Shown here piece after piece: positions 29,801 to 38,494 of a stretch of DNA of 64,000 nt (the first letter of the stretch is position 1; every line of letters starts with the position of its first letter). The notes under the pieces were generated by a model. It was not told the DNA's origin and ran no database searches. It was given only the letters and a program-made list of their open reading frames with translations. A program made the translations under genes and the position numbers. The stretch comes from Paenibacillus sp. KS-LC4 (lineage in GTDB: Bacteria; Bacillota; Bacilli; Paenibacillales; Paenibacillaceae): assembly GCF_036894955.1 (NCBI RefSeq), contig NZ_CP145905.1:4358501-4422500 (forward strand), in the 5' to 3' direction.

Positions 29801-32559
29801 GAATCCTTTCCAAGCTTCACCTCTGTCACACTGCCATCCTGCAAATTAGCGCTGGCAACGCTGTTTATTGCTAAATGTCCCTCGCCGATGCAGTACAGCT
29901 GAATATGCTTTTCTCCTACAGAAAGCGGGGCCAGCTGTTCAGCGGTTACGGCTTGGCTTTGCAAATGCTCCGTACCGATAATACGCGGCTGAAGCGCTGC
30001 ACTACCGATTGCCGCCTCCTGAATATGCCTGCCTTCAACGCTCGCTTCGGCCAAATTAGCCGCCGTCACAGCTCCTTCCGCTAAATGTACATCGCGGATG
30101 CTGCCTTCCTGCACATGAATGCCAAGCACGGAGCCATTGGATAAATGACGGCTGTGAATCGCTTCACCCGCAATATGCTTCGACTTCACAGCATCAAGCG
30201 CCAATTTCGCCGAGTGAATCGCCAAGTCAGCAAGCTGTTCACTGCCAACCGCTCCCGGCTGCAAATGAGAGGCCGCAATAAGCCCGTTTTGGAGATGCTC
30301 CTTGGCAAGCGAGCCTATCTGAATGTGCTTACCTTCAATAGCCGCCGGAGCAATATGCTCGCCTTGCACCGTTCCTGGGGCAAGCTTCGTTCCCGTCACG
30401 CTGGCTTCAGCAAGCTTTGCTGCCGTTACACTGTAATCGGCCAGCTTATCCGAGGTCACCGCTTCTGGTGAAAGCTTAAGTGAATTAATGCTATGATCTG
30501 CTAAATGATGGGAAGACACAACGCCAGAGGCAATATATCTTTCTGTCACAGCTTCATAAGCAAGCTTTGCGCTCGTCACGGCGCCATCATGGAGTATTCG
30601 AGTTGTAACCGCATCATCGGCTACATGCTTCTCATGAATAATCTGCGGCTGCAAATGATTGGCAGCTATCGCTTCAGCCGACAAAGCCTCACCCGTCACA
30701 GCTCCATTTGAAAAATGGTATGCCCGCAGCGCTTCTGGCGCGATTTTGTGAAACGTAATCGCTTCATCACGCAATTGTCTCGTATCGACCGAATGATCTG
30801 CAAGATGTGCAGCAGATACGGCTCCTGCGGCAAGCTTCGTAGAGGTAACGCTTTGCTGAGCAAGCTGTCTGCTGCCCACAGCCGCATCCGTCAAATGCTG
30901 CACTCGAATTGCTCCCGGCGCAATTTTCTCATCGGTGACGGAGCTGCTGCGCAAATGCTCCGTACCAACTGCCTCTTCCCGCAGTTGGGCACCGGACACG
31001 GTATTGACCGCCAAATGACGATTGTGTATTTGTCCGTCCGCTATTTTCTCAGCAGATATGCTGAGGCGGCTCAAATGACGTGCTTGCACCGCATCGTCAG
31101 CGAGCTTCGCTGCGGTTACACTTTGCTCCGAAAGCTTGGAAACGGTAACCGCATGATCAACCAGCTTGATCGTCGATACAGACTGATCCATCAGCTTGGA
31201 GGCTGTTACCGCTTGATCAACGAGATGCCCGCTTTCGATTTGGCGCGGTGAGATATGCGGCCCCAGAACGGCCCCTGCCTGCAGATGTGCGGTGGACACC
31301 GCTCCGCTTGCTAGACGCTCGGAGTCTACGGCGCTGGGCTGCAACTCCCTTGCGCCGACCGCGCCGACTGCCAGATGCTGGGCGCTTATTTCGCCTGGGG
31401 CCAAATGCTTTCCCAATAGGACGCCGACAGCAACATGCTCGGCGAGCAACACGCCAGGTTTAATGTGGATGGATTCGATGGACCCTGCAGCAAGCTTCTC
31501 CGTATTCACAGCGCCATCGCGCAGCTTGGAGCGGGTTACAGCTCCATCTGCCAGCTTGGAATTGTTTACTGCATCATTCGAAAGGTGCTCCGGACGGATG
31601 GCTCCGCTTTTGATTTTGCTAGAAGTAACAGACTGCTGCCCTAGCAATTCCTCCGTTAAAAATTGCCGTTTCAAATGCCTCGCTTCAATTGATTCGTCGG
31701 CGAATTTGTCGGAGCCGATCGTACGATCAGCGAGCTTCTCGGAAGTAACGCTGTTATTTTGCAGCTTCTCTCCCGTAACGGAGCCATCTGCCAGCTTATT
31801 TCCCGCAATAGCATTGTTTGCCAGATGCTCAGCTATTATTGAATCTGGTGCGATTTTGCTGCCGGACACAGCTCCCTTAGCGATATGAATCGCTCCAATC
31901 GCATAATCCTGAACGGCTTCGGCCCCTACGCTGCCCGCACATAGTTTCGTAGAATTAATAGAGGCTGGTGCAATTTTGTCACTCGTTACCGAACCATCCA
32001 CTAAATCGTCGGTATAAATAAACGGCTTCGGCCCGCCAAGCTCAGGATTTTGCCTCTCGGCTGCGAGCGCCAGCTTCTCCTCATAGCTCGGTTCGGCGTC
32101 TTCTTCATCTTCATCTTCAATGACGATTGCAAGCTCAATTGGCTGCTGGACGCGTTGGACGCTTGGCGGCGTTCCTCCCTGCACACCCTTGGGGGGCGTT
32201 TCTTGCTCCAAGGTTTGCGAAGGCAAGCTTTCTTGCTGTCCATCCATTGGAATACTTTGCATTTCTTCCGTACCCTCGTCTGTCAGCTGCTGCGCTTTTT
32301 CAGCTTGTGGCTGCTCAATGCGGGATGTATCCCTGAACGGCGCTTCCGGAGCCGAAATCGCATTAATGCGAACCTCCTTCGACTGCCCAGCTTCCGCCTG
32401 CTGCTTTGCTTCAGCCTGCTTCTGGGCCACTTGAGCTTGCGCTTGTGCCTTTTTGCTATTTAAATCATCGAGCCATTTCAATTCAGAAGCATTCGGATTA
32501 TCAACGTAAAAAAGCGGCCTTTTTCTTCTCGAGCTTCCTGCTTTTCTGCTTTTCGCCAT
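26860..32559 (-). CDS. giant decapeptide-repeat protein with WIAG-like C-terminal domain
   Basis: This is a 1899-residue protein. Residues 1-14 form a basic leader (MAKSRKAGSSRRKR); 30-60 is an Ala/Gln/Lys helix; to about 188 it is Gln/Pro/Glu-rich and probably disordered. Residues 191-1800 are 161 decapeptides in unbroken register, consensus [VIL]-x-x-x-[KH]-[LI]-x-x-x-[AS]; the first 80 are diverged, the next 80 form 16 near-identical 50-residue blocks. The last 100 residues are a globular domain with three Cys ending in GTINWIAIGQ, which recalls the WIAG-tail domain of Paenibacillus proteins. No signal peptide: it would be made in the cytoplasm, fitting a mother-cell spore-surface protein. 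GAAGGAG precedes the ATG, and a sigma-K-like promoter is upstream. Similar decapeptides occur in phage tail fibres. Spore fibre function is inference. Confidence 0.88.
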   Translation of the reverse strand: MAKSRKAGSSRRKRPLFYVDNPNASELKWLDDLNSKKAQAQAQVAQKQAEAKQQAEAGQSKEVRINAISAPEAPFRDTSRIEQPQAEKAQQLTDEGTEEMQSIPMDGQQESLPSQTLEQETPPKGVQGGTPPSVQRVQQPIELAIVIEDEDEEDAEPSYEEKLALAAERQNPELGGPKPFIYTDDLVDGSVTSDKIAPASINSTKLCAGSVGAEAVQDYAIGAIHIAKGAVSGSKIAPDSIIAEHLANNAIAGNKLADGSVTGEKLQNNSVTSEKLADRTIGSDKFADESIEARHLKRQFLTEELLGQQSVTSSKIKSGAIRPEHLSNDAVNNSKLADGAVTRSKLRDGAVNTEKLAAGSIESIHIKPGVLLAEHVAVGVLLGKHLAPGEISAQHLAVGAVGARELQPSAVDSERLASGAVSTAHLQAGAVLGPHISPRQIESGHLVDQAVTASKLMDQSVSTIKLVDHAVTVSKLSEQSVTAAKLADDAVQARHLSRLSISAEKIADGQIHNRHLAVNTVSGAQLREEAVGTEHLRSSSVTDEKIAPGAIRVQHLTDAAVGSRQLAQQSVTSTKLAAGAVSAAHLADHSVDTRQLRDEAITFHKIAPEALRAYHFSNGAVTGEALSAEAIAANHLQPQIIHEKHVADDAVTTRILHDGAVTSAKLAYEAVTERYIASGVVSSHHLADHSINSLKLSPEAVTSDKLADYSVTAAKLAEASVTGTKLAPGTVQGEHIAPAAIEGKHIQIGSLAKEHLQNGLIAASHLQPGAVGSEQLADLAIHSAKLALDAVKSKHIAGEAIHSRHLSNGSVLGIHVQEGSIRDVHLAEGAVTAANLAEASVEGRHIQEAAIGSAALQPRIIGTEHLQSQAVTAEQLAPLSVGEKHIQLYCIGEGHLAINSVASANLQDGSVTEVKLGKDSVSGEHLQLETIAGKHLRAETVQGYHIRKNSLSLAHLAADVITVDRAEDESIFGSKLKNGSIRVEKLADGSVTTEKLGEASVTRAKLAYASVGSEALAEGAVIAEHLTAESVTSEKLANSSITTEKLGEASVTRAKLAYASVGSEALAEGAVVAEHLTAESVTSEKLANSSITTEKLGEASVTSAKLAYASVGSEALAEGAVVAEHLTAESVTSEKLANSSVTTEKLGEASVTRAKLAYASVGSEALAEGAVVAEHLTAESVTSEKLANSSITTEKLREASVTRAKLAYASVGSEALAEGAVIAEHLTAESVTSEKLANSSITTEKLGAASVTRAKLAFASVGSEALAEGAVVAEHLTAESVTSDKLASGSVTTEKLGEASVTREKLAFASVGSKALAEGAVIAEHLTAESVTSEKLASGSVTTEKLGEASVTREKLAFASVGIEALAEGAVIAEHLTAESVTSEKLASGSVTTEKLGEASVTREKLAFASVGSEALAEGAVIAEHLTAESVTSEKLANSSVTTEKLSEASVTREKLAFASVGSEALAEGAVIAEHLTAESVTSDKLASGSVTTEKLGEASVTTTKLAYASVGSEALAEGAVIAEHLTAESVTSDKLASGSVTTEKLGEASVTTTKLAYASVGSEALAEGAVVAEHLTAESVTSDKLASSSVTTEKLGDASVTREKLAYASVGSEALAEGAVIAEHLTAESVTSDKLASGSVTTEKLDEASVTREKLAYASVGSEALAEGAVIAEHLTAESVTSEKLANSSVTTEKLDEASITREKLAYASVGSEALAEGAVVAEHLTAESVTSEKLANSSVTTEKLGEASVTRAKLAFASVGSEALAEGAVIAEHLSTNSVTGDKIKVGAVTAEHLAPASVKLSALAFSPIVGRSGSISKQQFGLCPYSFPPEKQQLEQVILFDEPFTSNQYVLTATSDNPACYVCIQAKEPGHAILSINRRFFSEAFIGTINWIAIGQ
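27190..29589 (-). repeat. 16 tandem 150-bp repeats inside the giant gene
   Basis: Sixteen in-frame 150-bp units, each coding five decapeptides (types VTTEKLGEAS, VTRAKLAYAS, VGSEALAEGA, VIAEHLTAES, VTSEKLANSS), span exactly 2400 bp. Units differ by a few substitutions, with variants such as ANSS/ASGS and RAKLAY/REKLAF shared by neighbouring units, the mark of recent unequal crossing-over. Copy number is likely to vary between strains, and short-read assemblies may collapse the region. Confidence 0.95.
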
Positions 32560-32593
32560 TGCCCTCTCCTTCTTCCACCTGATTTGTCTTAGG

Positions 32594-32622
32594 CAATATA
32601 TGCACAAACCTATGGGCTCGTT
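32594..32622 (-). promoter_or_regulatory. sigma-K-like promoter of the giant gene
   Basis: On the minus strand AACG (32619-32622), 16 bp, then CATATATTG (32594-32602), against the remembered sigma-K pattern mACm, 16-17 bp, CATAnnnTA; the last -10 base and the last -35 base deviate. The start point would be about 32587, giving a 28-base leader that contains the AAGGAG. No good sigma-A promoter competes. Confidence 0.5.
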
Positions 32623-32710
32623 ACTTGATCTTGCGAAGCTGACAGGCGGGAGCCCATCAGCACAATAGGATGCGCCACCCTCCCGCGGTAATCCATTTTT
32701 ACTTTTATAC

Positions 32711-32753
32711 AAAAAAAAGGTCTTCCGATAGCGCAAAGCGCTTCGAAAAACCT
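32711..32753 (-). terminator. terminator of the siderophore permease operon
   Basis: On the minus strand a long imperfect stem (32738-32753 with 32718-32735) is followed by eight T residues, about 35 bp past the permease stop. Confidence 0.8.
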
Positions 32754-32785
32754 CATAAAACAATAATAAATGACGCTGTCACAGC

Positions 32786-33820
32786 CTATTTGGAGCGGGA
32801 CAGCAAATAAAGGAAATACGGAGCGCCAATGACGGCGATTACGATACCTGTCGGAATTTCCGAAGGCTGGAACGCCCAGCGGGCCAGCGTATCGGACACA
32901 ATGACGAGCAAGGCTCCTGCCATCGCGGAAGCTGGAACGAGTATTTGATGCGTCGGTCCAACAAGACGACGAGCCAAATGCGGACCAATCAGCCCAACAA
33001 AGGAAATACCGCCGCCAACGGCCACGCATGTCGCAGCCAAACCTACCGCTGCTGCAAGCAGCTTCATCCGATCCTTCTCAACCGGCGAACCGAGTCCCGT
33101 TGCCATTTGCTCACCAAGATTCAAAACGTTCATTGTACGAGATTTGTACATCACGTATGGAATCAAAATGATGATCCATGGGAGAGCTGCAAGTACAAAC
33201 TTCCAGTTTGTCCCATAAATATTTCCTGCAAGCCAAACCTGAACGAGCTGATAGTCATTCGGATCAAGCGCAAGGCTAAGCACAATCATAAGCGCACTAA
33301 TTCCGGACTGCACCGCAACCCCGACCAAAATCATCCGCGTAGGCAGCAATCCATGATAACGTTTATAAGATAACATATAGATCATCAAGGCAGTAAGCGC
33401 AGCCCCGCCGAATGCCAGCATCGGCATAAAATAGGGCGATGCCATTTGATTGTCACGAAAAAAGGAAATGTACAAAATAACCATCAATCCTGCTCCAGCA
33501 TTAATGCCCAGCAAGCCCGGATCAGCTAGCGGATTGCGGAACAACCCTTGCATGACACAGCCGGAAACGGCAAAGCCCGCACCAATCAATACAGCAATAA
33601 CGATTCGAGGCAGCCGAAAATCAAATAAAATGAGCTCCTGCTTCTCCGTTCCGTACCCGAATAACGTCTTTAATACATCAAATGGAGAAAGCTTAATATA
33701 ACCTGTATTCATACTAATGACAAAAGCTGTAATAATAAGAGCACCCATGATGGACATGACGATTATCGCTCGCCTTGTTCTAAGCTGTTCGCTTTTTGGA
33801 ATTAAATTAGCAGTGCTCAT
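32786..33820 (-). CDS. FecCD-type iron-siderophore ABC permease, second subunit
   Basis: This 344-residue integral membrane protein has about nine TM helices and the FecCD signatures LPRIVIAVLIGAGFAVSGCVMQGLFRNPLADPGLLG near the N-terminus and GGGISFVGLIGPHLARRLVG near the C-terminus, which contacts the ATPase. It should form a heterodimeric importer channel with the subunit encoded 2 bp upstream, for ferric siderophores. AGGGGG lies 11 bases before the ATG, inside the end of the upstream gene. No binding protein or ATPase gene is adjacent, so these must be supplied from elsewhere, as happens in Bacillus with a shared ATPase. Iron control is likely through the Fur box upstream. Confidence 0.92.
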   Translation of the reverse strand: MSTANLIPKSEQLRTRRAIIVMSIMGALIITAFVISMNTGYIKLSPFDVLKTLFGYGTEKQELILFDFRLPRIVIAVLIGAGFAVSGCVMQGLFRNPLADPGLLGINAGAGLMVILYISFFRDNQMASPYFMPMLAFGGAALTALMIYMLSYKRYHGLLPTRMILVGVAVQSGISALMIVLSLALDPNDYQLVQVWLAGNIYGTNWKFVLAALPWIIILIPYVMYKSRTMNVLNLGEQMATGLGSPVEKDRMKLLAAAVGLAATCVAVGGGISFVGLIGPHLARRLVGPTHQILVPASAMAGALLVIVSDTLARWAFQPSEIPTGIVIAVIGAPYFLYLLSRSK

Positions 33821-33822
33821 AG

Positions 33823-34869
33823 CTATAAGTTCCCCCTTTGCTTAACCGCAAGATAAAGGAAGAAGGGAACGCCAATAATCGCAATAAGAGCACCGACCGG
33901 GGTCTCATAAGGGCTATTAATCGTACGCGCTACAATATCTGCTACAATGAGCAGAAGCGCGCCAAGCACGGCGGAGCAAGGTATAATCCAGCGGTAATCC
34001 ACACCTACCAAATAGCGTGCTAAATGGGGAATAATTAATCCAATAAAGCCTACCGCTCCGACAACGGATACCGATGCACCAGCCAAAATAAGCGTAACGA
34101 TAATGCCGATCGTCTTCGTCAGCTTCGTACGCTGACCAAGGGACACCGCAACATCATCGCCTAGACTAAGCAAGGATATTGAGCGTGAAATCGCAATGGC
34201 TACCAGGATGCCGCCGATAATCCAAGGCGCAACAATACCAATCTGCGACCATTTTGTATTGGCAATGCCTCCTGCAAACCAGAAGGCAATGTCCTGTCCA
34301 ATTTTAAAGTGAATTTGAATCCCTTCCGACAAGCTTACGAACAATGTACTAATAGCTGCTCCTGCAAGCGTCAGCCTAACAGGCGTCAAGCCGCCCTTGG
34401 CGAGCGAGCCGATACCGTAGACGATGCCTGCGGCAAGCGCCGCTCCAATGAAACAAATAATCATTATTTCCAAATGCGACATGCCGCGAAAAAAAGCAAA
34501 GCACAGCGCCAATGCAAAGCCTGCGCCCGCATTAAGCCCGAGCAAGCTCGGATCGGCCAGCGGATTTCGGGTCATCCCCTGCATAACGGAGCCTGACACC
34601 GCGAAGGCCGCCCCTATAAGTGCAGCGGCAAGCGCCCTTGGCATTCTCAGCTCTTGAATAATCTGATGCTGGGTAATATCCGGATTGAAATTAAAAACAG
34701 CAGTCCAGACCGTGGATAAGCTAATTTTAGCCGCTCCGACTGAAATAGATAAAGCAAGGCCAAATAATACAGCAGCTGTGCCAACGATAAGAATGATAGT
34801 CGCTACTAGCGGCCTCGATCGCTGCCTCATCTGCTTTAATTCCTGTTTTTGCTCCTGTTTCAACGACAT
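33823..34869 (-). CDS. FecCD-type iron-siderophore ABC permease, first subunit
   Basis: This 348-residue permease is a paralogue of the next gene: RMPRALAAALIGAAFAVSGSVMQG, RNPLADPSLLGLNAG and GAVGFIGLIIPHLARYLVG. The N-terminal 25 residues are hydrophilic and charged. AAAGG lies about ten bases before the ATG at 34867-34869; the longer frame starting at 34902 runs over the Fur box region's edge and has no ribosome site. First gene of the two-gene operon, divergent from tetR, with a Fur-type box 44 bp before its start. It should form the membrane channel for a ferric siderophore together with its neighbour. Confidence 0.92.
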   Translation of the reverse strand: MSLKQEQKQELKQMRQRSRPLVATIILIVGTAAVLFGLALSISVGAAKISLSTVWTAVFNFNPDITQHQIIQELRMPRALAAALIGAAFAVSGSVMQGMTRNPLADPSLLGLNAGAGFALALCFAFFRGMSHLEIMIICFIGAALAAGIVYGIGSLAKGGLTPVRLTLAGAAISTLFVSLSEGIQIHFKIGQDIAFWFAGGIANTKWSQIGIVAPWIIGGILVAIAISRSISLLSLGDDVAVSLGQRTKLTKTIGIIVTLILAGASVSVVGAVGFIGLIIPHLARYLVGVDYRWIIPCSAVLGALLLIVADIVARTINSPYETPVGALIAIIGVPFFLYLAVKQRGNL

Positions 34870-34912
34870 GATGCAGCTACCTTTCCCTTCACACCAAACC
34901 AAATGGTATCAT

Positions 34913-34931
34913 GATAACGATTCTCGTTTTC
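34913..34931. promoter_or_regulatory. Fur-type iron box
   Basis: GATAACGATTCTCGTTTTC matches 14 of 19 positions of the classical Fur box and contains the perfect inverted repeat AACGA-n3-TCGTT. It lies 44 bp before the first permease gene, where Fur plus ferrous iron would block transcription. Confidence 0.75.
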
Positions 34932-35033
34932 AAATATACCAAAGTTTGTTTGTTTATACAAGCGTAATCGGCTGTAGCCATCCTCTATCGGTAAAGCTGC
35001 CGTTACGAGGGTGAAATAAAAATGTATGGCCTC

Positions 35034-35062
35034 TTGCATTTTAGTTAGTGTTCACTTACAAT
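35034..35062 (+). promoter_or_regulatory. tetR promoter with embedded operator
   Basis: TTGCAT at 35034-35039, 17 bp, TACAAT at 35057-35062. The near-palindrome GTTAGTGTTCACTTAC at 35044-35059 fills the spacer and reaches the -10. The same 16-mer, with two differences, lies in the promoter at 35661-35689. Predicted start point about 35069, the ATG of tetR. Confidence 0.78.
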
Positions 35063-35068
35063 ACAAGC

Positions 35069-35650
35069 ATGAACAAAAAATTACATGCCGATAGTAAAAA
35101 AAAGGATATTATGCAGGCGGCGATGCTCCTGTTTGCTACGAAGGGTGTTGACGGCGTTTCCGTCAAAGAAATCGGTCAGGCTGCCGGAGTTACGGATGCA
35201 GCGATCTACAAGCATTTTAAAAGCAAGGACGCCGTTGCCTTGGAAATTTTTGAGCAGGATTGTGCCAGTTATACCGCTTTAATTGATTATTATGTGCAGA
35301 AGGACGGAAGCAGCGCTAGCCGTTTTCGGCAATTAGTCGATGAAGTGCTGCACATGCACGATGAGGACCAGTACGGATTGCTGCTTCTTTCCCAGCAGCA
35401 TGAGCTGTTTTATACAGCAAGGATGGAAGGGCAGCTTAGACAGCCGCTTGATGCGTTAATAGATTTTATCGAGCAAGGCATGGAGCGCGGCGAGCTTCCA
35501 GAGCAAAATGCCCGTCTGTCGGCTGTCATGGTGATTGGCATTATAACCCAGCTTGCGGTATCCAGCATGCATGGCGATCTCCCCTCCCAGCTTGCGCCGG
35601 ACGCAGAACAGATCAAACGGCATCTATTCGCTTTAATCGGTCATTCGTGA
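35069..35650 (+). CDS. TetR-family repressor
   Basis: This 193-residue regulator has a TetR N-terminal helix-turn-helix: KKDIMQAAMLLFATKGVDGV, then VKEIGQAAGVTDAAIYKHFKSKDAV. The C-terminal ligand domain is helical and unassigned. The first in-frame ATG at 35048 lies within the operator; the ATG at 35069 has no Shine-Dalgarno sequence but coincides with the predicted transcription start, so a leaderless message is likely. Its operator recurs in front of the downstream oxidoreductase gene, which it should control along with itself. Inducer unknown; electrophiles or quinones are plausible from the target. Confidence 0.87.
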   Translation: MNKKLHADSKKKDIMQAAMLLFATKGVDGVSVKEIGQAAGVTDAAIYKHFKSKDAVALEIFEQDCASYTALIDYYVQKDGSSASRFRQLVDEVLHMHDEDQYGLLLLSQQHELFYTARMEGQLRQPLDALIDFIEQGMERGELPEQNARLSAVMVIGIITQLAVSSMHGDLPSQLAPDAEQIKRHLFALIGHS

Positions 35651-35660
35651 CCTTTTCTTT

Positions 35661-35689
35661 TTGACTTATTGGTTAGTGTTCATTAACTA
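35661..35689 (+). promoter_or_regulatory. oxidoreductase promoter with second TetR operator
   Basis: TTGACT at 35661-35666, 17 bp, TAACTA at 35684-35689; the near-palindrome GTTAGTGTTCATTAAC at 35672-35687 overlaps spacer and -10. It shares 14 of 16 bases with the tetR promoter site. Confidence 0.78.
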
Positions 35690-35713
35690 AAACTAAAGGA
35701 GTGTTTCAAAACG

Positions 35714-36286
35714 ATGAACAAAATTTTAATTATTCAAAGCAATCCCGCTGAAGGAAGCTACGGCGAGGCGCTGGCTGCCGCTTATGCTGAGGGCGCCGCT
35801 GGCGCCGAGGTTCGTACTATTCATTTGTCCAAGCTCGATTTCAATCCCGTCCTAACCGGTGGCTATAGCAACCTAGCACCGCTGGAGAAGGATTTGCAGG
35901 AGGCGCAGGCGCATATCAAATGGGCTGATCATCTTGTTTTTGTATATCCTACATGGTGGGGCGGGCCTCCTGCTTTGCTTAAAGGCTTTATTGACCGCGT
36001 CTTCCTGCCCGGCTTTGCTTACAAATATGTGAAAGGAAAGGCGCTTCCCGAGCAGTTGCTCAAAGGAAAAACAGCCCGGATCATCGTCACGATGGACTCA
36101 CCAGGCTGGTATTATCATATATTCCAAGGGGCAGCCGGCCATAAAATGATGAAAATCAACATTCTGCAATTTTGCGGCATCAAATCTGTTCGCTTCACTA
36201 CGTTATATGAGGTCAGAAAATCGTCACCTGCCAAAAGACAAGGCTGGCTTGCCAAGGTGAAGCAGCTTGGGGAACGGTTCGCCTAA
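35714..36286 (+). CDS. flavodoxin-fold NAD(P)H oxidoreductase under TetR control
   Basis: This 190-residue FMN-dependent enzyme is of the NAD(P)H dehydrogenase (quinone)/KefF type: ILIIQSNPAEGSYGEALA at the N-terminus, then HLVFVYPTWWGGPPALLKGFIDRVFLPGFAYKY and the MDSPGWYYH loop. It should reduce quinones or similar electrophiles at the expense of NAD(P)H. AAAGGAG precedes the ATG by 12 bases. It follows tetR but has its own operator-bearing promoter. It is a second, independent copy of the logic seen at 10592-11660, where a MarR protein controls a relative. Confidence 0.88.
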   Translation: MNKILIIQSNPAEGSYGEALAAAYAEGAAGAEVRTIHLSKLDFNPVLTGGYSNLAPLEKDLQEAQAHIKWADHLVFVYPTWWGGPPALLKGFIDRVFLPGFAYKYVKGKALPEQLLKGKTARIIVTMDSPGWYYHIFQGAAGHKMMKINILQFCGIKSVRFTTLYEVRKSSPAKRQGWLAKVKQLGERFA

Positions 36287-36298
36287 TCCAAAAGCATT

Positions 36299-38083
<1,785 letters not shown>

Positions 38084-38255
38084 CTATGGCATTATGAAAT
38101 TCCACCAGGAGGCCCTTACACATAGATTCAGTTGGAAAATGCAGCGCTTTGCGCCTGTTCCTTTGCTTCCACTCCATTAGGCAAAATGACGACGCCCCAC
38201 AAACGAGGACGCCAAAAGGCGCTCCGCTTGCGTGCTTTTTCAGCCAGAGGGCAGC

Positions 38256-38282
38256 AAAAAAACCGCTCCGGCGAAGAAGCGG
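38256..38282 (-). terminator. expression-platform terminator of the thiC riboswitch
   Basis: On the minus strand CCGCTTC-n6-GGAGCGG is followed by seven T residues. It lies about 80 bp after the aptamer, placed to stop transcription when TPP is bound. A further 190-base leader separates it from thiC. Confidence 0.85.
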
Positions 38283-38360
38283 CAGAATGTGCAAACATAC
38301 GCGAATGGCAGAGCTCCCCCTTTGCTAAAAAAGCAAAAAGAAGCTGCTCGCGATGAACTC

Positions 38361-38462
38361 ACTTTCCCACTTTCCTACGCTGGCATAACCCAGATCAGGT
38401 TCAAAGGGACCAAAGCTCACTCGCTTTATCTCAGCCATGAAGGCGCCCCTAGTGGATTTCCT
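38361..38462 (-). promoter_or_regulatory. TPP riboswitch (THI element)
   Basis: On the minus strand the conserved blocks occur in order: CACTAGGGG, GGCTGAGATAA, CCCTTTGAACCTGATCTGG, GTTATGCCAGCGTAGG and a closing GAAAGTG. These are the pyrimidine- and pyrophosphate-sensing arms of the thiamine pyrophosphate aptamer. It precedes thiC. Confidence 0.96.
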
Positions 38463-38494
38463 TGTTAGACTATATCGCTTCCATATACTGGTTG

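Noticed and set aside
26860-32559. Giant protein as a phage tail fibre in a prophage
   Set aside because: The decapeptides resemble those of tail fibres, but there are no phage structural, lysis or integrase genes nearby; neighbours are sugar-transfer and spore genes.
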